A stretch of 64,000 nucleotides of DNA from Dama dama (taxonomy: Eukaryota; Chordata; Mammalia; Artiodactyla; Cervidae): contig NC_083698.1 of the NCBI RefSeq assembly GCF_033118175.1, forward strand, positions 75,981,001-76,045,000, written 5' to 3'. The translations under genes were made by a program, and so were the position numbers. Every line of letters begins with the position of its first letter. Positions within the stretch are counted from its first letter, which is position 1. The notes under the pieces were generated by a model, which searched no databases, was not told the DNA's origin, and saw only the letters and a list, made by a program, of their open reading frames with translations. Positions 11,127 through 23,344 of this stretch are shown here, in pieces.

Positions 11127-14094
11127 CCAGGTAACAAAAAGGTATAAACAATAAGGAATCATGGGACCTGCAGCAAATCATGGGACCAACTTATTAAAAT
11201 ATAATTAAAAGACATTCAAATGTATACATTTAATCCAAAAGTCATCATCTGTGCCTAAGAAAATTTGTAGGGATGGTACAACTCAACAGGGAGCCAGTTA
11301 GAGTTCTCTAGGTTCTGACTCTGTATTTAGACCTGTCCAGGTATACCTGGAAGACTGGGTTATGCCTGGAGCTACTCTGAAATGTTGATCTATAATTCAT
11401 CCTCATGGGAAAGGTTCATGTGCTCCTCCCTAAAACCTACTCTAAGAAGATGTGGGGAAGTTACCACCTCCTAATCTCGCCAACAGCATTCCTAAAAGGG
11501 AAGCCTCTTACACTGAAGAGAGGTTTAACAACTGATGGCTGGAGAGGAGGGACAATTGAATGTCACAGGACACATGAAACTGATGACTTCTAGCTCTGCC
11601 CTGTTTAAAAAAAAAAAAAATCAAGTATCTGCAAGGAATGAAGATGGGAGGGGGCAAAAGGCTCCACTTGTTGGTGCTAGTAATAGAGCATGTGTGGGGA
11701 AGGAAGGTGAGTCCTGAGTTTAAAACTGTAATATTTGTAACAGCACTGTGCCGACAACACACAAGAAATAAAATTCATTCCTGGAGTACCCTGAGACCTC
11801 AGAAGGATAGGAGTGGTGGACTTCATTGGGAGACAAACTGTCTAGAGTGTAATGAAGAAAATAGTGGATACCAAGGAGTAAAAGAAATAGATCAAAATAT
11901 TCTGAACATCTCTCGAGGTGTGTGGGAAATCCTTTGGGCTAAAGAGATTTTGCTGTAGGAGGCTGAACCCATTAACTAGATCATTACTGTTGCACTCCAG
12001 GGCCTGGGAAAACCCAGGAGGAGACTAAGGGGCAGCCCATTTGTCCCCCTGTCTGAAATGTCACAAAGTGAGAAGTGGCAGAGTTGAATATGAGAGCTAA
12101 AATAGTCAAGTCTGTAACAGAAAGTTGAAAATGCCTAGAAAAGTGTTTAAATGGCATCATCCCATGGCTGTGACTCCACAGCCTGAGAAATCATGCAAAA
12201 GCCAATGGCACAAAGAATGTTAAGGGGAGCCTCTGGATGTAGAAGCTCTGCATACTTCATAGTTTCAATATGACATCTGTATAAATGTAAATAGGCATGA
12301 AATTAGATATTTTTCACCATGAAATTGGATGATTTAGGATTTCCATAGGGTCCCCTCTTCAGACAAGAACATTAGAATGTGGCCTGAAGGCTCTTCTGCC
12401 TGCCCTCGTCAGGAACCAGATAATTGGTTATTTTTCTCAGTGAGGCACAACTGATTTCAATTTAACTGAAGGTTGGGAATGGGTTCTGCCAGTTGGCTGA
12501 TGATTGGCTCTTCTTTGGCATTGTTCTTCTCTACCAATAGGTACCTGTCTGTCTCTCTCTGTTGCTATCCCCTCTGCAAACCTTTAGGCATACGTGTTTG
12601 TTGTGTACCATATGTCCCTCGAGGATCCCCCCTGATGACAGCCACCACTGCATCTTATGGAACATCCCAAATCATTCTGTGTTTTAAAAGGAAAGACTTC
12701 CCTTGACTCTTTCAAAGGAGGAAGGTTGATATGGTTTCACAGGAAGCATTGCCCTCAAATATAATGTTTTTACTCTCACTCAACTATCTTCACATAGAAA
12801 AACAAAAATTAGAAACTCTAAGAGAATAGGATACATTAATATTTTTGAAAATGAGAGAAACATACAGATACCCTCAACACTTCAACCTCCCATTCTAAAT
12901 AATTCCCCAAATGGATACTAGAATAATTTGCATCATGCTGAAAACCTGAGCATTCCATATCTGTGCATGGAATGGGTCACCCTCAACATCCTTTAAATTT
13001 TTAGAATGACTTTTAATTGTCATGATCCCTTTGGGGCTGTGTTCTTTAAAAGACAAAATGGAGAACAAGATTTAAATTTTCAGCTCTTCTGTTTTATGGG
13101 CAATTAAATCCCCATCAAAAAGGCAAGAGAAATGAAGAAAGCTAAAACAAAAAACAAAAAAACTACATTTTGCCTGCAGTCCATGGCTCCCATTCTGTAT
13201 TTCTTCCTGTCACTTTTTCCAAAAACTATGTCCTCTTTTACTTCTGGTAGAATAGTAATTGATTGATGAATGAACAAATGAACAAGTGAGTGAGAAAATT
13301 TATGGATTTCTTTGGAAATATATAGAATATGTTTATAAATTTGTTCTATCTTACAAATCTGAAGATAATTCCATGCTTGTACACTTTTAAGGATGAGAAG
13401 TCATTCTCTTCTAGGACCATTTAGGGTAGGTAAATATTTTGCACTAATTGGAATTGAAAAAGGAGGTTAAGGGTGGCCCTGCATAATAACAAATATTCAT
13501 CCAGATGAGGAAGAAAATGTCTTATATTAAAGGGTGTCTCAACAGCAGGCATAACTCAGAAATAGGAGATCCAGGAATGAGATTCTACAAAGCCTGGATC
13601 AACATGCACTAACTTTGAAGTTCCCTTTCAGTATTCTTTATGGATCTGGCCAAGAGTGGATGAAAGTCCAGGTTAGAATTCCACTTGGAAAGATGGAACA
13701 GCTTCAAATAAAGAAAAAAATATGTATCACTGTGAGACTGATATTATACGGGACACCTATGGCAGAAGGCAATAAACAATGTAATTCATGTGCAGATACA
13801 AAATTTGGCACAGAGAATAGGTTGAGTACGGATGGAAAACCTCTCCCTCAGGACACCTGGAAATGTTAATCTTGCAAAAGCACAGCTTCTGGCATGTCTT
13901 ATTAACTTTCTTAGCTCTCGTTTGTACCTGCTAACTCCTCCCCAGAACTCGGGTGACATTGCTAGGTGGAATAGATCAGAACTGAGAAAATGCATCCATG
14001 TGACTTGAAGTTTTTAACAGCTAGGGAAAAAGATTTTGGATCTACTGGGAGATGTATTTTAAGTTATACAAAAGGCAGATTAAATAGTGAAAGA
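11127..14094. other. 3 kb of single-copy sequence, no gene seen
   Basis: No recognisable gene or interspersed repeat apart from a 13 A run at about 11607-11620 and an L2-like tail word (gaatgaacaaatgaacaagtga) near 13267-13290. Open frames reach 106 codons (11638-11958 forward) but have no domain, no start context of note and no matching splice signals that I could identify. Confidence 0.45.
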
Positions 14095-14225
14095 AGGAAG
14101 CCCCTGGCAGTCCAGTGGTTAGGAGTCCACACTCTCACTGCCAAACGCCTGGGTTCAATTCCTGTTTGGGAAACTAAGATCCCACAAGCCAAAAAACCAA
14201 AAGACAAAGTAGAACAAAACAAAGA
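14095..14225 (+). mobile_element. CHR-2-type tRNA-derived SINE
   Basis: Forward CHR-2 layout: ggaagcccctggcagtccagtggtta (A-box region), gcctgggttcaattcc (decayed B box), ggaaactaagatcccacaagcc, then an A-rich tail. A 9 bp direct repeat, agtgaaaga, at 14086-14094 and 14226-14234 is a plausible TSD. This SINE family is shared by ruminants and cetaceans, so it predates Bov-tA. Confidence 0.85.
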
Positions 14226-14289
14226 AGTGAAAGAGAAAGATAAATATTCCATAGTATGTGGCAGAAAATGATGGCAACTCAATGGTCAG

Positions 14290-14545
14290 AGGTGACATTT
14301 ATTGGAGACTAATTTCATGCCAGGCATTGTGCTAAATCCTCTACTAGGATTACTTTATTTAACAGTCATAACAATCCTGTGATGTAGCTACTATTGCTTT
14401 ATGACATTCTATGCTAATGTTGATACTTAGATTAAGCAACTTGCTCAAGATCACCCAGGTGGTAAGTGGCAGGGTTGGAATTTAAATCCAAGCAGCCTGA
14501 CTGCAGAGTCTGTGCTCCTAACAACTTCAGCAGATTGCCTTCCGT
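14290..14545 (-). mobile_element. MIR SINE, near full length
   Basis: Reverse MIR: tgccaggcattgtgctaaatcc, then aacaatcctgtgatgtagctactatt, then aagcaacttgctcaagatcaccc, then taagtggcagggttggaattt, then cctgactgcagagtctgtgctc. All blocks are in the expected order. Confidence 0.88.
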
Positions 14546-15048
14546 CCTTGTTAGGAAGCTCTCAAAAACATAGTTCTGACTGATTGCAAATGATCTCAAT
14601 GAAGAAGAAATATGAGAAGTGCTGTGGTAGAGCAGGAATCTCAGCTCTGGTATCAGATTGAAACAGATTCATGGGTTTTCTGATTTGGATACTGGAAAAG
14701 ATATTAATTGTCTAACAGGTTATAATATCTAAATTCAATCCTGTTGTGCTGTGTGACTCAACCAACATCTTCATAAAATATGGATGCTATGTGAAAAAAT
14801 TTAGGGTTTTTTTCCCCTATGGAATTCCTTTAAATATTTTTAAAGAAAAATGTGCAACACATATGCTCCAATTTTTCTGCAAAATAGTGCTAGTCCAATG
14901 GAGTCAGTAGTAAATTAATTTTCACAGAAAAGCTCATAAATAGGTCATCATGCTTGAAAAATAACTTTTTTTATGAACACTGAGCACATGACCTTTTATT
15001 TCATAAGCAAAATCGTTTATATGTTTTATTGACAACTAATTTTGCTTT

Positions 15049-15262
15049 TGGGCTTCCCCAGTGGCTCAGATGGCAAAGAGTCTGCCTGCAGTGTGGGAGA
15101 CCTGGGTTCGATCCCTGGGTTGGGAAGATCTCCTGGAGAAGTAAATGGCAATCCACTCTGGTATCCTTGCCTGAAAAACTCTATGGCCTGAAGAGCCTGG
15201 CAGGCTACAGTCCATGGGATCACAAAGAGTCAGACATGACTGAGCAACTTAACTAGAACTAG
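15049..15262 (+). mobile_element. Bov-tA SINE, full length with TSD
   Basis: Complete forward copy. The A-box region is at 15062-15073 (tggctcagatgg), the intact B box ggttcgatccc at 15105-15115, the core gggaagatctcctggagaa follows, and the BovB-type tail ends in gacatgactgagcaactt. An 11 bp perfect duplication, aattttgcttt, at 15038-15048 and 15263-15273 marks the insertion. The intact B box makes it one of the few copies here with a plausible internal polymerase III promoter. Confidence 0.95.
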
Positions 15263-15273
15263 AATTTTGCTTT

Positions 15274-17702
15274 GTGTTATGGAATTAAGTATCTCATGGT
15301 GCCCTGTAAAGAACAACATAACTTCTCAGATTCCCTCTTCCCTAAGTATGTGGAGAACCATTAATGTATAGTAGATGTTAGTAACAAAATTCTTTGATCA
15401 TGTTTATTGCTATTATTACCCCCAAGAAATCAATTGTGTTGACGATAAATTAGCGTTTCTGTGACTTCAGATATTAGAAAGTTTTGTTTTAAGTGGGGCT
15501 CAAGATAAAAAATAAGATTTTCTGGATTTCTGAAAATTATATTAGAAAGTTTCAAGTATAAAATAAACTTGGGCTTCTAAAAATCACTGAAAAAGTAGCC
15601 CCCATATGAGGGTTACTCTGATGAGGTTTTTATTAAGATGAAGCTCAAATTGTCTGTCTTCCTTAGGAGGGCCAGGTGGGTCACATAGATGGAAAGAGCA
15701 AGAAGAAAACTTGCAGAATAGATTATTGATTTATTTTTTATAATATTTGAAGGATAATAGTGATGGGAAAAGTATTAAAAGATTAGAGATCAGAAAATTT
15801 ATTTAATTTTGAGAAAAGTATATGTGAAATATATACTAGTTTTGTAAGGTAAAATAGATAAATAGATGGGTGAATGGAAACAACTTTAAAAGAGATGTGT
15901 ATTGAAAACTGGCTCTGTAATCAACAACAATTTCCCCAATGACTTTATTATCAATTTCTGTTATATATTATTCATTTTATCACATTATCAACAATATTAT
16001 ATTGACAATAATGTCATCAAGTTGTTGGTTATGTGTAATACAATGTACAGTCAACAATATTATGAATTACTTGGTTAAAGGAAACAGACATGAAATTTTC
16101 AGAAAACATCAGATGGGGAAGGTTATGAAATATATACAACAACAAAATTAGATTTTTTAAAATGATCTCATTGAATTATAGAGAGTGACAAAATGGAACA
16201 ACATGAAATTTAAGAGACTGAGTAAAATGTCTATACTTGAACCAAAAACTCCTCTAGGTTTCATGGAAAAGTACTGCAGAAAAGCTTTGGAAATCATTTA
16301 ATTCAATGTCAGTTTCCTTTTCTTAAACCTTTCAGAGTGAGTTGTTCTATCCCTATTTAAACATTTCTACTTGTGAAAAGTTTATTTAATAGAGCAGCTA
16401 ATTTTGTTTTTGAAGTGCTGATTTTTTCAAGTTTCATTACCCCTTCCTAAAGTCTATCTACATGGAAATTCCAGACTATTGTTTAATACTAAAGCTAGAA
16501 TTTTTGAATTGACCAAGTTAGCCCATGTTTTGTTGTTGTAGCTTCAGCCACCATTTTTGTGCCCACTGTCTGACACCCAGACCATGAAGGCTACATCCTG
16601 GCTGCACAGAATAACCTCATCCTTCACCTGTTTCACCCAAACCATAATCCAAGCTCCCAAGATTTTCTCATCTAATTCTTTATCGGAATTTATCTGTGCC
16701 AATGACTGCTTTCTTTATGATTTTCTTTATCAATTAAGCAACAAGTCACAAATTTAAGCTAATATGATCAAATATGCTAGCAGATTATCTCTTTCAGGAG
16801 TCTTTGCAGGATGCCATAATTCTTACATAATAATGGAATATTCAAATCCTTCCTTGGCCCTCAAATCACATCAAATGCCTATTTCAGGCAAGAGCAAGTT
16901 CATTCCTTCAGCTCCACTTCAAGCTCTGCCATACAGTTGGCCCCATTTTTGGTCCATTACACATTTCTATTTGGTGGATGTGACCTTTGCAAACCCAGAG
17001 CAGTCTGACCATATCAGAACAGCACTCATGGCTCCTGTGAGAGCTGGCTTCTATATATAGACTCAGTAAGGACTCTTTCTTTTCTTTTCTTATGGAAAAT
17101 CATCAGATGCCTTTATTTACTAATCTATTAAATTCCCCAAATAATTCCATTTTATAGACTCAATAGATGAGTGAATGAGAGATGGGATTGGGGCTATAAC
17201 CTAATAATTCCACATAGATGAAGTCTTGTATGACAGAAACTATAAGTGCTACAAAAGCAATAGTTAGGAGGAAAGCACACAGCTAAAGCTCTGGATACAC
17301 AGTAGCTGCTTCAACAGACACCTGTTGAAAGAACAGGGGACCACAAGCCCACCCTTCAGGCTCCCAGAGACTGATCCTGAGGGCTCTCCTGGTTCATGCT
17401 GCAACCCTGATTGGACAAAAATGTCATAGTTTGCCCTACAGGAAAGAACAATGTCAGCAGTCTCTCTGAGAGGTACGATTCCACTTTTCTATGGTGAAAG
17501 GTTGAATTAGGAGTGGAGTTTAGAAGTGATTTCTTCTGCTGCTAAAGAGTAGTTGTTAGTATCCTGAGCCTAAGAATGCTTGACTAAATCTCTGTGCTAG
17601 TCCCCTAACTAGGACTCCAGGCTTCACTGGGATGTTGGTGCATCATGACTTTTTCTTCACCCCATTCCATCCTTGGGTACACTTACAACAACCCTGCTGA
17701 CC
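15274..17702. other. Single-copy AT-rich sequence, no gene seen
   Basis: No repeat or gene recognised. Frames at 15939-16151, 16557-16757 and 16764-17060 (66-98 codons) have no domain or motif. The 16550-17060 stretch is less A/T-rich than its surroundings, but I see no exon structure. Confidence 0.4.
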
Positions 17703-18044
17703 CTAAAGCCTCAGGACTTCATCTGCCATCTCTCCCAGTGACGTGATCCTTCCCTGCTTCAAAGACCTATTTTCAGCACTGAGTCTGATATATACTGATA
17801 AGCCAATGTCAATGATGTTGACATGCATTGACAGGACATGGATAATCATTTGCTCCAGGATGGAACAGGTGAGGTACAGGTGGAATCTGGCGTCAGAATA
17901 GATATCTTCTGCTGTGGTAGAGGACTGCTCCCTGAGGGGATCCACCAGATTCTGACTGTGAGGGCAGGCAGTGATGGGTGTTCTTTTCAGGGTATGCTGG
18001 GAGTATGGAGTTTCAGAAAGGATATTCAGCATTATCATGGCCAA
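17703..18044 (-). other. Unrecognised 113-codon open frame
   Basis: An uninterrupted frame outside any repeat that I can name. Its composition is protein-like (mixed hydrophobic and charged residues, no low-complexity run), with a stretch FHLYLTCSILEQMIIHVLS that could form a helix. I recognise no family. It has no obvious upstream promoter, and its length is within reach of chance in a 64 kb window. It could equally be an exon of an unknown gene, a processed pseudogene piece or noise. Confidence 0.15.
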
Positions 18045-18244
18045 CCACAGAATTTAATTAATGCAAAAATTTTATAGAACATAAAAGAGAAACATTAGAT
18101 ATGTATGTTATAAAAAGAGAATATAGTTTAATAAACAGTTAAATAAACTTTGTTCTGAATTCACTCACATCAGAAGCATTCCTGTGAGGGGACTGACCCA
18201 CCTACTCTTGGTGGAGTGAGCCCAGTCCCTAGTGATTGGGGCAA

Positions 18245-18312
18245 TTGGAGCCTGGATGGAGCCTGGCCTGTAGTAAGTAGGCACTTAGTTAAGTATATGC
18301 TTAATATGTTAT
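18245..18312 (+). mobile_element. L2 3'-end trace
   Basis: Forward words gagcctggcctgtagtaagtaggcacttagttaa resemble the L2 end (cctggcacatagtaggcac...). Only some 60 bp, tentative. Confidence 0.35.
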
Positions 18313-18757
18313 AGACATCTCAGGAATAGCCAGCCACACCACCTGCCCTAATATGCAGCTGGGTTCTGACTCAGGTTTTCTTATTATATTATAATCATAA
18401 GAGCCACATTGGACAAGAGATAAACATACAAGTTCCAGAGCCCTACCACAGGCATTCAGAATCAGTCTCCAAGGATGGCCCTGGGAATATGAAAGTTTCA
18501 CTAAAGCCTCAGCTGTATGTCCCATAAGAAGAATTTACATTATAGTTGTTAACATAATCACCTAAATCTACAGCTGGACTTTTAAAAAACTTAATCGACA
18601 GACTCTAGTTTCCTTAATTCTGCAGGGTAAGCTTTTATTTCTTTATTTAATACATACGTTCATTGGTCTCCCATATATGCAGATTTCTAGATGGTGAGAT
18701 TACAAAAAGGAGAAAAGCACAACATCTGCTATTGAAAACTTGCAGTATAGGAAAGGG
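18313..18757. other. Unassigned sequence
   Basis: No gene or repeat recognised. A 74-codon reverse frame at 18301-18525 has no motif. Confidence 0.35.
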
Positions 18758-18964
18758 GGGCTTCCTGGGTAGCCCAGCTGGTAAAGAATCTGCCTGTGAT
18801 GCAGGAGACCCAGGTTCGATTCCTGGGTTGGGAAGATCCCCAGAGGAGGACATGGCATCCCACACCAGTATTATTGCCTGGGAAATCCCCATGGATAGAG
18901 GAGCCTGGCAGTCTCTAGTCCATGTGGTTGCAAAAAGTTGGACACACTTAGTGTCTAAGCACAC
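18758..18964 (+). mobile_element. Bov-tA SINE
   Basis: Forward and full length: ggcttcctgggtagcccagctggtaaag head, aggttcgattcctgg (B box with CG kept), gggaagatccccagaggagg core, BovB-like tail to ttggacacact. Imperfect 9 bp duplication ataggaaag/atagggaag at 18747-18755 and 18965-18973. Confidence 0.92.
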
Positions 18965-19317
18965 ATAGGGAAGTTCCCAACAACTAAGGGAAAATATGGC
19001 CTGCTTTTGTCAGAGGAGAGTTTTGGTCACTGATGCCGAGGTCAGACAGAAGTCATCAAAGCCACTCTGCCTGGATGATCAAGACATCAGTGAAGAGGAA
19101 GAATAAGGCACTGCAGGAAAGGAGAATGTACAGAGCCCTCTGCCCGAGGAGGCTTGATGTGTCTTCGCTGAGCAAGGATGCGATTCAGAGTGTTGTGGCA
19201 GTCGGTAATGGAAGTGGCAACACCCACACTTTGACCACAGGAGAGCTGGAGAGACCTTTGGGGTCCTCATTTCTTAAAGTCCTGAAACTCAATCTACTTT
19301 TCTAAAAAGTGATAATG

Positions 19318-19520
19318 TGCTGTGCTTAATCGCTCAGCATGCCCAACTCTTTGTGACCCCGTGGTCTGTAGCCTACCAGGCTCTTCTGTCCATGGGGATT
19401 CTTCAGGCAAGAATACTGGAGTGGGTTGCCATGCCCTCCTCCAGCAGATCTTTCCAACCTAGGGATTGAACCCAGGTCTCCCACATAGATTCTTTACTAT
19501 CTGAGCCATCAGGGAAGCTC
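19318..19520 (-). mobile_element. Bov-tA SINE with TSD
   Basis: Reverse full-length copy: ttaatcgctcagcatgcccaactc, ccaggctcttctgtccatgg, caagaatactggagtgggtt, cctagggattgaacccagg (B box), then a tctttactatctgagccatc head. A 14 bp perfect duplication, aaaaagtgataatg, at 19304-19317 and 19521-19534 fixes both edges. Confidence 0.95.
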
Positions 19521-19534
19521 AAAAAGTGATAATG

Positions 19535-20769
19535 GTTTTAGTTGAAACAACTGGTATAGGTATAAAGGAATCCTGGGTTCTTAAACCTTCTTAGAAATCC
19601 TTAACTTCCTCTATCGAGGGGAGAACCCATGTCTTAACACACAATTTTATGTTTTTTTCCCCAGAAAAATGACACAGCTCACATTTTTAATTTTTAAACC
19701 ATATTTGAAAACAAAGCCTTCATAGTTTGTAATCTCCTCTCTCACAAGTTTATTTCTCACCCTCTGTTCATAGTAAGAGAGACAAAGTGTGGCATTACTC
19801 TGACATGCCCTTTTCATTATACAAGCAAAAACCTTTGAAAAGATTAAAATGGAGATTTTCATCTACCTGTGTGAGCTAAAAGCTCCATCCGATTCTTCTT
19901 CATCCCAGTGCCCATGGTCTCCCCCAGTCAATGGACCCCATGGGAACACACGCACATCTCAGCGTGGATACGGTTTCCTGAGTTTGCTCTCATCGCTGTT
20001 CACATGTTTGCAGGCCATCTCCCTCTCTCTCCCCAGCTCCTGAGCATTTGTATGTGGGGCTTGCCCTGCCTCAGCAGACTCTGTGAGGAGTAACTGACCT
20101 TCTGTGTGTGTGTTAACAAAAGATCGCTGTTCCCAAACAAGAAGGCCCCTCAAGCCTCCTGAGAAGGCACTTGGAGAGTGTCCAGGCTGACACCTGACCC
20201 CACTCCTCCGAGGTGAAAGGCAGCATGCACCACTCACCCTTTGCCTTTGCACTTAGCCCTCATCCTGATAAAGGCGTTTGTCTGGAGGAATCCCAAGGGC
20301 ACTGTGTCTGTGCTTGCCCTCCAAGTTCTCACAGACTAAACAGCCAGGTCGCAGGAGAGCGGGACTACTGTCATTGACCATTTTGACCCGTTCAGAGGCT
20401 CTGCTGACTGCAGTGACCTCTGCTGATCCTGGCACCATGCTCCCTGGACACCTGCTCCTTGGGAGGGAAGGTCCCCCAGGCGTGATCTGCATCGCCGAAG
20501 CGCAGACTCAACTCTGCTGCCAGTGATAACCTTCGCCAGCTGGGTTCCAAGAGCTTCTATCAAAACAGGGGATACCACCAAATGCCCAAAGGAATACAAC
20601 TGTAGTTGCACAGAAATTATGCATCAAAAGTCTTTACAAATACATACACACACACAAAACATGACCTAAAGAATTTGGCTTTTAGCCTCAAATGGAGCAA
20701 CTGAGTTACATGGTCTTAAATTCACAGTACTGTTTTGAAAAGCTGATAATATCCATTTTTGTTGGCAAG
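19535..20769. other. Unassigned, with GC-richer block at 19880-20560
   Basis: No gene recognised. The central block is richer in G+C than its surroundings and keeps more CG dinucleotides than most of the window (roughly a dozen or more in 680 bp). It resembles neither the SINEs nor the LINEs here. Open frames of 60-97 codons run on both strands, but none has a known motif. It might be an LTR of a ruminant endogenous retrovirus, a regulatory element or an old exon. I cannot decide. Confidence 0.35.
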
Positions 20770-20774
20770 CGTGA

Positions 20775-21400
20775 GGAGAGCTGGGTACTATTTCTTATAC
20801 ACTGATGGTGGGAATGCAAACTAGAGAACCTTATTTAGAGAGAAGTTTGACAATACTTTCCAAAATCTGAAATAAATGTATATTTTGACCCAATAATTTC
20901 ACTTTCAAACATCTACCCTGTGGAATCTTCGTATTTACATGTACACCAAGATATGGGTTTAAGTACATATTTTGCAACTTTTTAATGAAGTGACCAAATA
21001 TTAGAAACAGTTACATAACCATTAATAAGGGGCTTCTAAAATAAAAAATGAGAAATTATTTAACATTTTGTACTAAGTACTGACAAAAAGTTGTCATGTT
21101 ACCCTGTGAAGTAAAAAAAAAAAAAGCTTACAAAACAGTATATGTATATATTATTCTATCATATAACAAGCAAAAAATGACATGTTTATGAAATCTCAGA
21201 CACACACACACACACACACACACCCTTCTGCACTAACCAGAAGAACGGGTCAAGCCTGTTTTGAGAGATTACCTGTGGGAAGTGGTGTTAAATTAGGAGA
21301 TGCAAAAGAAAGCATTAAACTTCAATATATTTCTGTATTGTTTGAATTTTTATAATTAGCTGTATTTGTGGACTTATTTCACTCTTTAAAAAATAGAGGT
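20775..21400 (+). mobile_element. L1M-type 3' UTR fragment
   Basis: Forward L1 3' UTR words: tacactgatggtgggaatgcaaa, gacccaataatttcacttt, ataaccattaataaggggct, then near the end cttcaatatatttctgtattgtttgaattttt. Interrupted by a (CA)n array at 21200-21223. Old and diverged, subfamily unclear. Confidence 0.75.
21200..21223 (+). repeat. (AC)n microsatellite
   Basis: Twelve AC units inside the L1M 3' UTR fragment. Confidence 0.93.
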
Positions 21401-21411
21401 ATCTGTCCCTT

Positions 21412-21635
21412 TGTTGTTGTTGATGTTTAGTTGCTAAGTTATGTCTGACTCTTTGTGACTCCGTGTACTGTAGCCCACCAGGCTCCTCTGTCCATGGGAT
21501 TCTTCAGGCAAGAATACTGGAGTGGATTGCCATTTCCTTCTCCAAGGGATCTTCCCAACCCAGGGATCAAACCTGCATCTCCTATATTGCAGGCAGATTC
21601 TTTACCACTGAGCCAGACAGATAGGGTTTCCCTTA
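21412..21635 (-). mobile_element. Bov-tA SINE
   Basis: Reverse full-length copy directly after the L1M end. A (ttg)n run at the left is its (caa)n tail, followed by ttagttgctaagttatgtctgactc, caggctcctctgtccatggg, aagggatcttcccaacccag, gggatcaaacctgcatctcc (decayed B box) and a cagattctttaccactgagcc head. Confidence 0.92.
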
Positions 21636-22229
21636 TCTCACTGGACTTTAAGATTAGTGGGACAAAATGTGCAAAGTAACAGGACCAGGATAAAGAGATT
21701 ATTGCACAGCTAACATCCATAGTAAGGCAGTAAGGCTCCACAGTAAGGCAGGAGTCTGAAGCGCTTTACTCTAAACCACATACTCTATGTTTCTTACATC
21801 ACTCATTTCTTTTTTGGTATTTATACATATATTGTAAATATTTTAAGAATGGAAAACCTTACTTCTCTTTGATCCCCAGAATACTGAGAGTCCGGCAAGA
21901 ATTCAAGTTGATAGAGGTTCATTAGTTGAGGAGAAATTCACACTCCAGGCAGACAGCCTGGGACGTGTGTTAGGTGCCATATGAATGGTGGTCACTGAAC
22001 ACGCTCCCTGCATAGGTAGGTGGAAAGGGAAGTCCAGCACAAAGTCACAGCACTAAGGGGAAAAACCAGAATCTGCATGTGAGTCCGCCCCAGAGCTTGA
22101 ACTTCTTACCCTGAAACACATTCAGATGGCAGTGGCATCCCTGATGGTGGAAATAAAAAAGTACCTGAAATCAATGATAAACGAAGATGAAAAAAAAAAT
22201 TGATTTGGGAGAGAATGTAAGAGGTTCTG
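21636..22229. other. Unassigned sequence
   Basis: No gene or clear repeat recognised between the Bov-tA and the next L1 end. An A-run of 10 lies at about 22190-22199. Confidence 0.35.
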
Positions 22230-22497
22230 TCTCCTAACTCCTGTGGATTAGAGTTGACATATATACATATATACACCACCATGTGTAAAATAGATAGCTA
22301 GTGGGGAACCTGCTGGATATCACAGGGAGCACAGCTCGGGGCTCTGTGCTGACCATAGGGGTGGGTTGGGGGTGGGGGCGGTGGATGGGAGGGAGACTCG
22401 AGAAGGAGGGGATATATGTTTACATATAGTTGATTTACTTTGTTGTACAGTGGAAACTAACACACCACTGTAAACCAATTATACTCCAATTAAAAGA
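22230..22497 (+). mobile_element. Artiodactyl L1 3' end
   Basis: Forward 3' end of the L1 family of even-toed ungulates: ccaccatgtgtaaaatagatagctagtgg, aacctgctggatatcacagggagc, gatttactttgttgtacagtgg, then actaacacaccactgtaaaccaa and tatactccaattaaaa. 5'-truncated to about 270 bp. The direct repeat aagaggttct/aagaggctct around 22220 and 22498 is a possible imperfect TSD. Confidence 0.85.
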
Positions 22498-22499
22498 AA

Positions 22500-23344
22500 G
22501 AGGCTCTCCTGTGATTCCAACTCTCAGGAGGGGATGGGTTTCTGTCTCATAGGGAGGAACACTGAGTGTTTTCACTTGCAAGTGAAAAGAGCAAATCTGA
22601 TTTGTATTTAAGGCTCCCAATTTGTCTTACTATTCCTAAAACACCCTATATCTAGGCCCTAGGCAGAGGCTGCTGGCATAAGCTGGGCTTCTGAGCTAAA
22701 GACACTCCCGGTGTCTTCCTTGTGTTCTGAGATATAATTTTAAGTTATTTACATAGAGTACTCTTACATAACACAGTTTTTCATAACTTGTGGTCGATGA
22801 CTTTCTATACTTTGAATCCTTTTTACGCTTTAAAGTTTTTAAGCTCAGTTTTGTTTAGATCGCAATTTTCTGCTAATCACCAATTTTATCAAGCTTGTCT
22901 TCCATGCTTGACTCCTCTAAAATCCCCCCCTTCTTAAGCAGGTTGAATTGTTAAATTATCTAACAAGGACATCTATTTCAGCACAAAACTTCAGAATTCT
23001 TGGTAGAAATGTTTATATATACACACGCATTATCATTTTCTAGGCAAAATATGTGGGTAACAGCAATTGTGTGCTAGAAAATATTTAAGAATTGACTCTC
23101 CAGGAAAAAAGGAAGGATAGAAAATTCCTGAAGTCTAGCATTTGTGATTTCTGTGGTGTAAACACTTCCACCATGGCCAATTTTAAGTCACCAACTTGAT
23201 GTCAAGGAAGGCAGAGTTGGAAAGAAAAACACACAGTCAGTTCTCCTAAGCCAATTCCAAGCACCACTGGAAGACCTCTGTCAGCATTTGGACTACTCTA
23301 ATAGTTTACGCAGGAAAGCTCCAATCACTTCAATTTCATCCACG
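22500..23344. other. Unassigned single-copy sequence
   Basis: No gene or repeat recognised. Frames are at most 61 codons. Confidence 0.4.
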
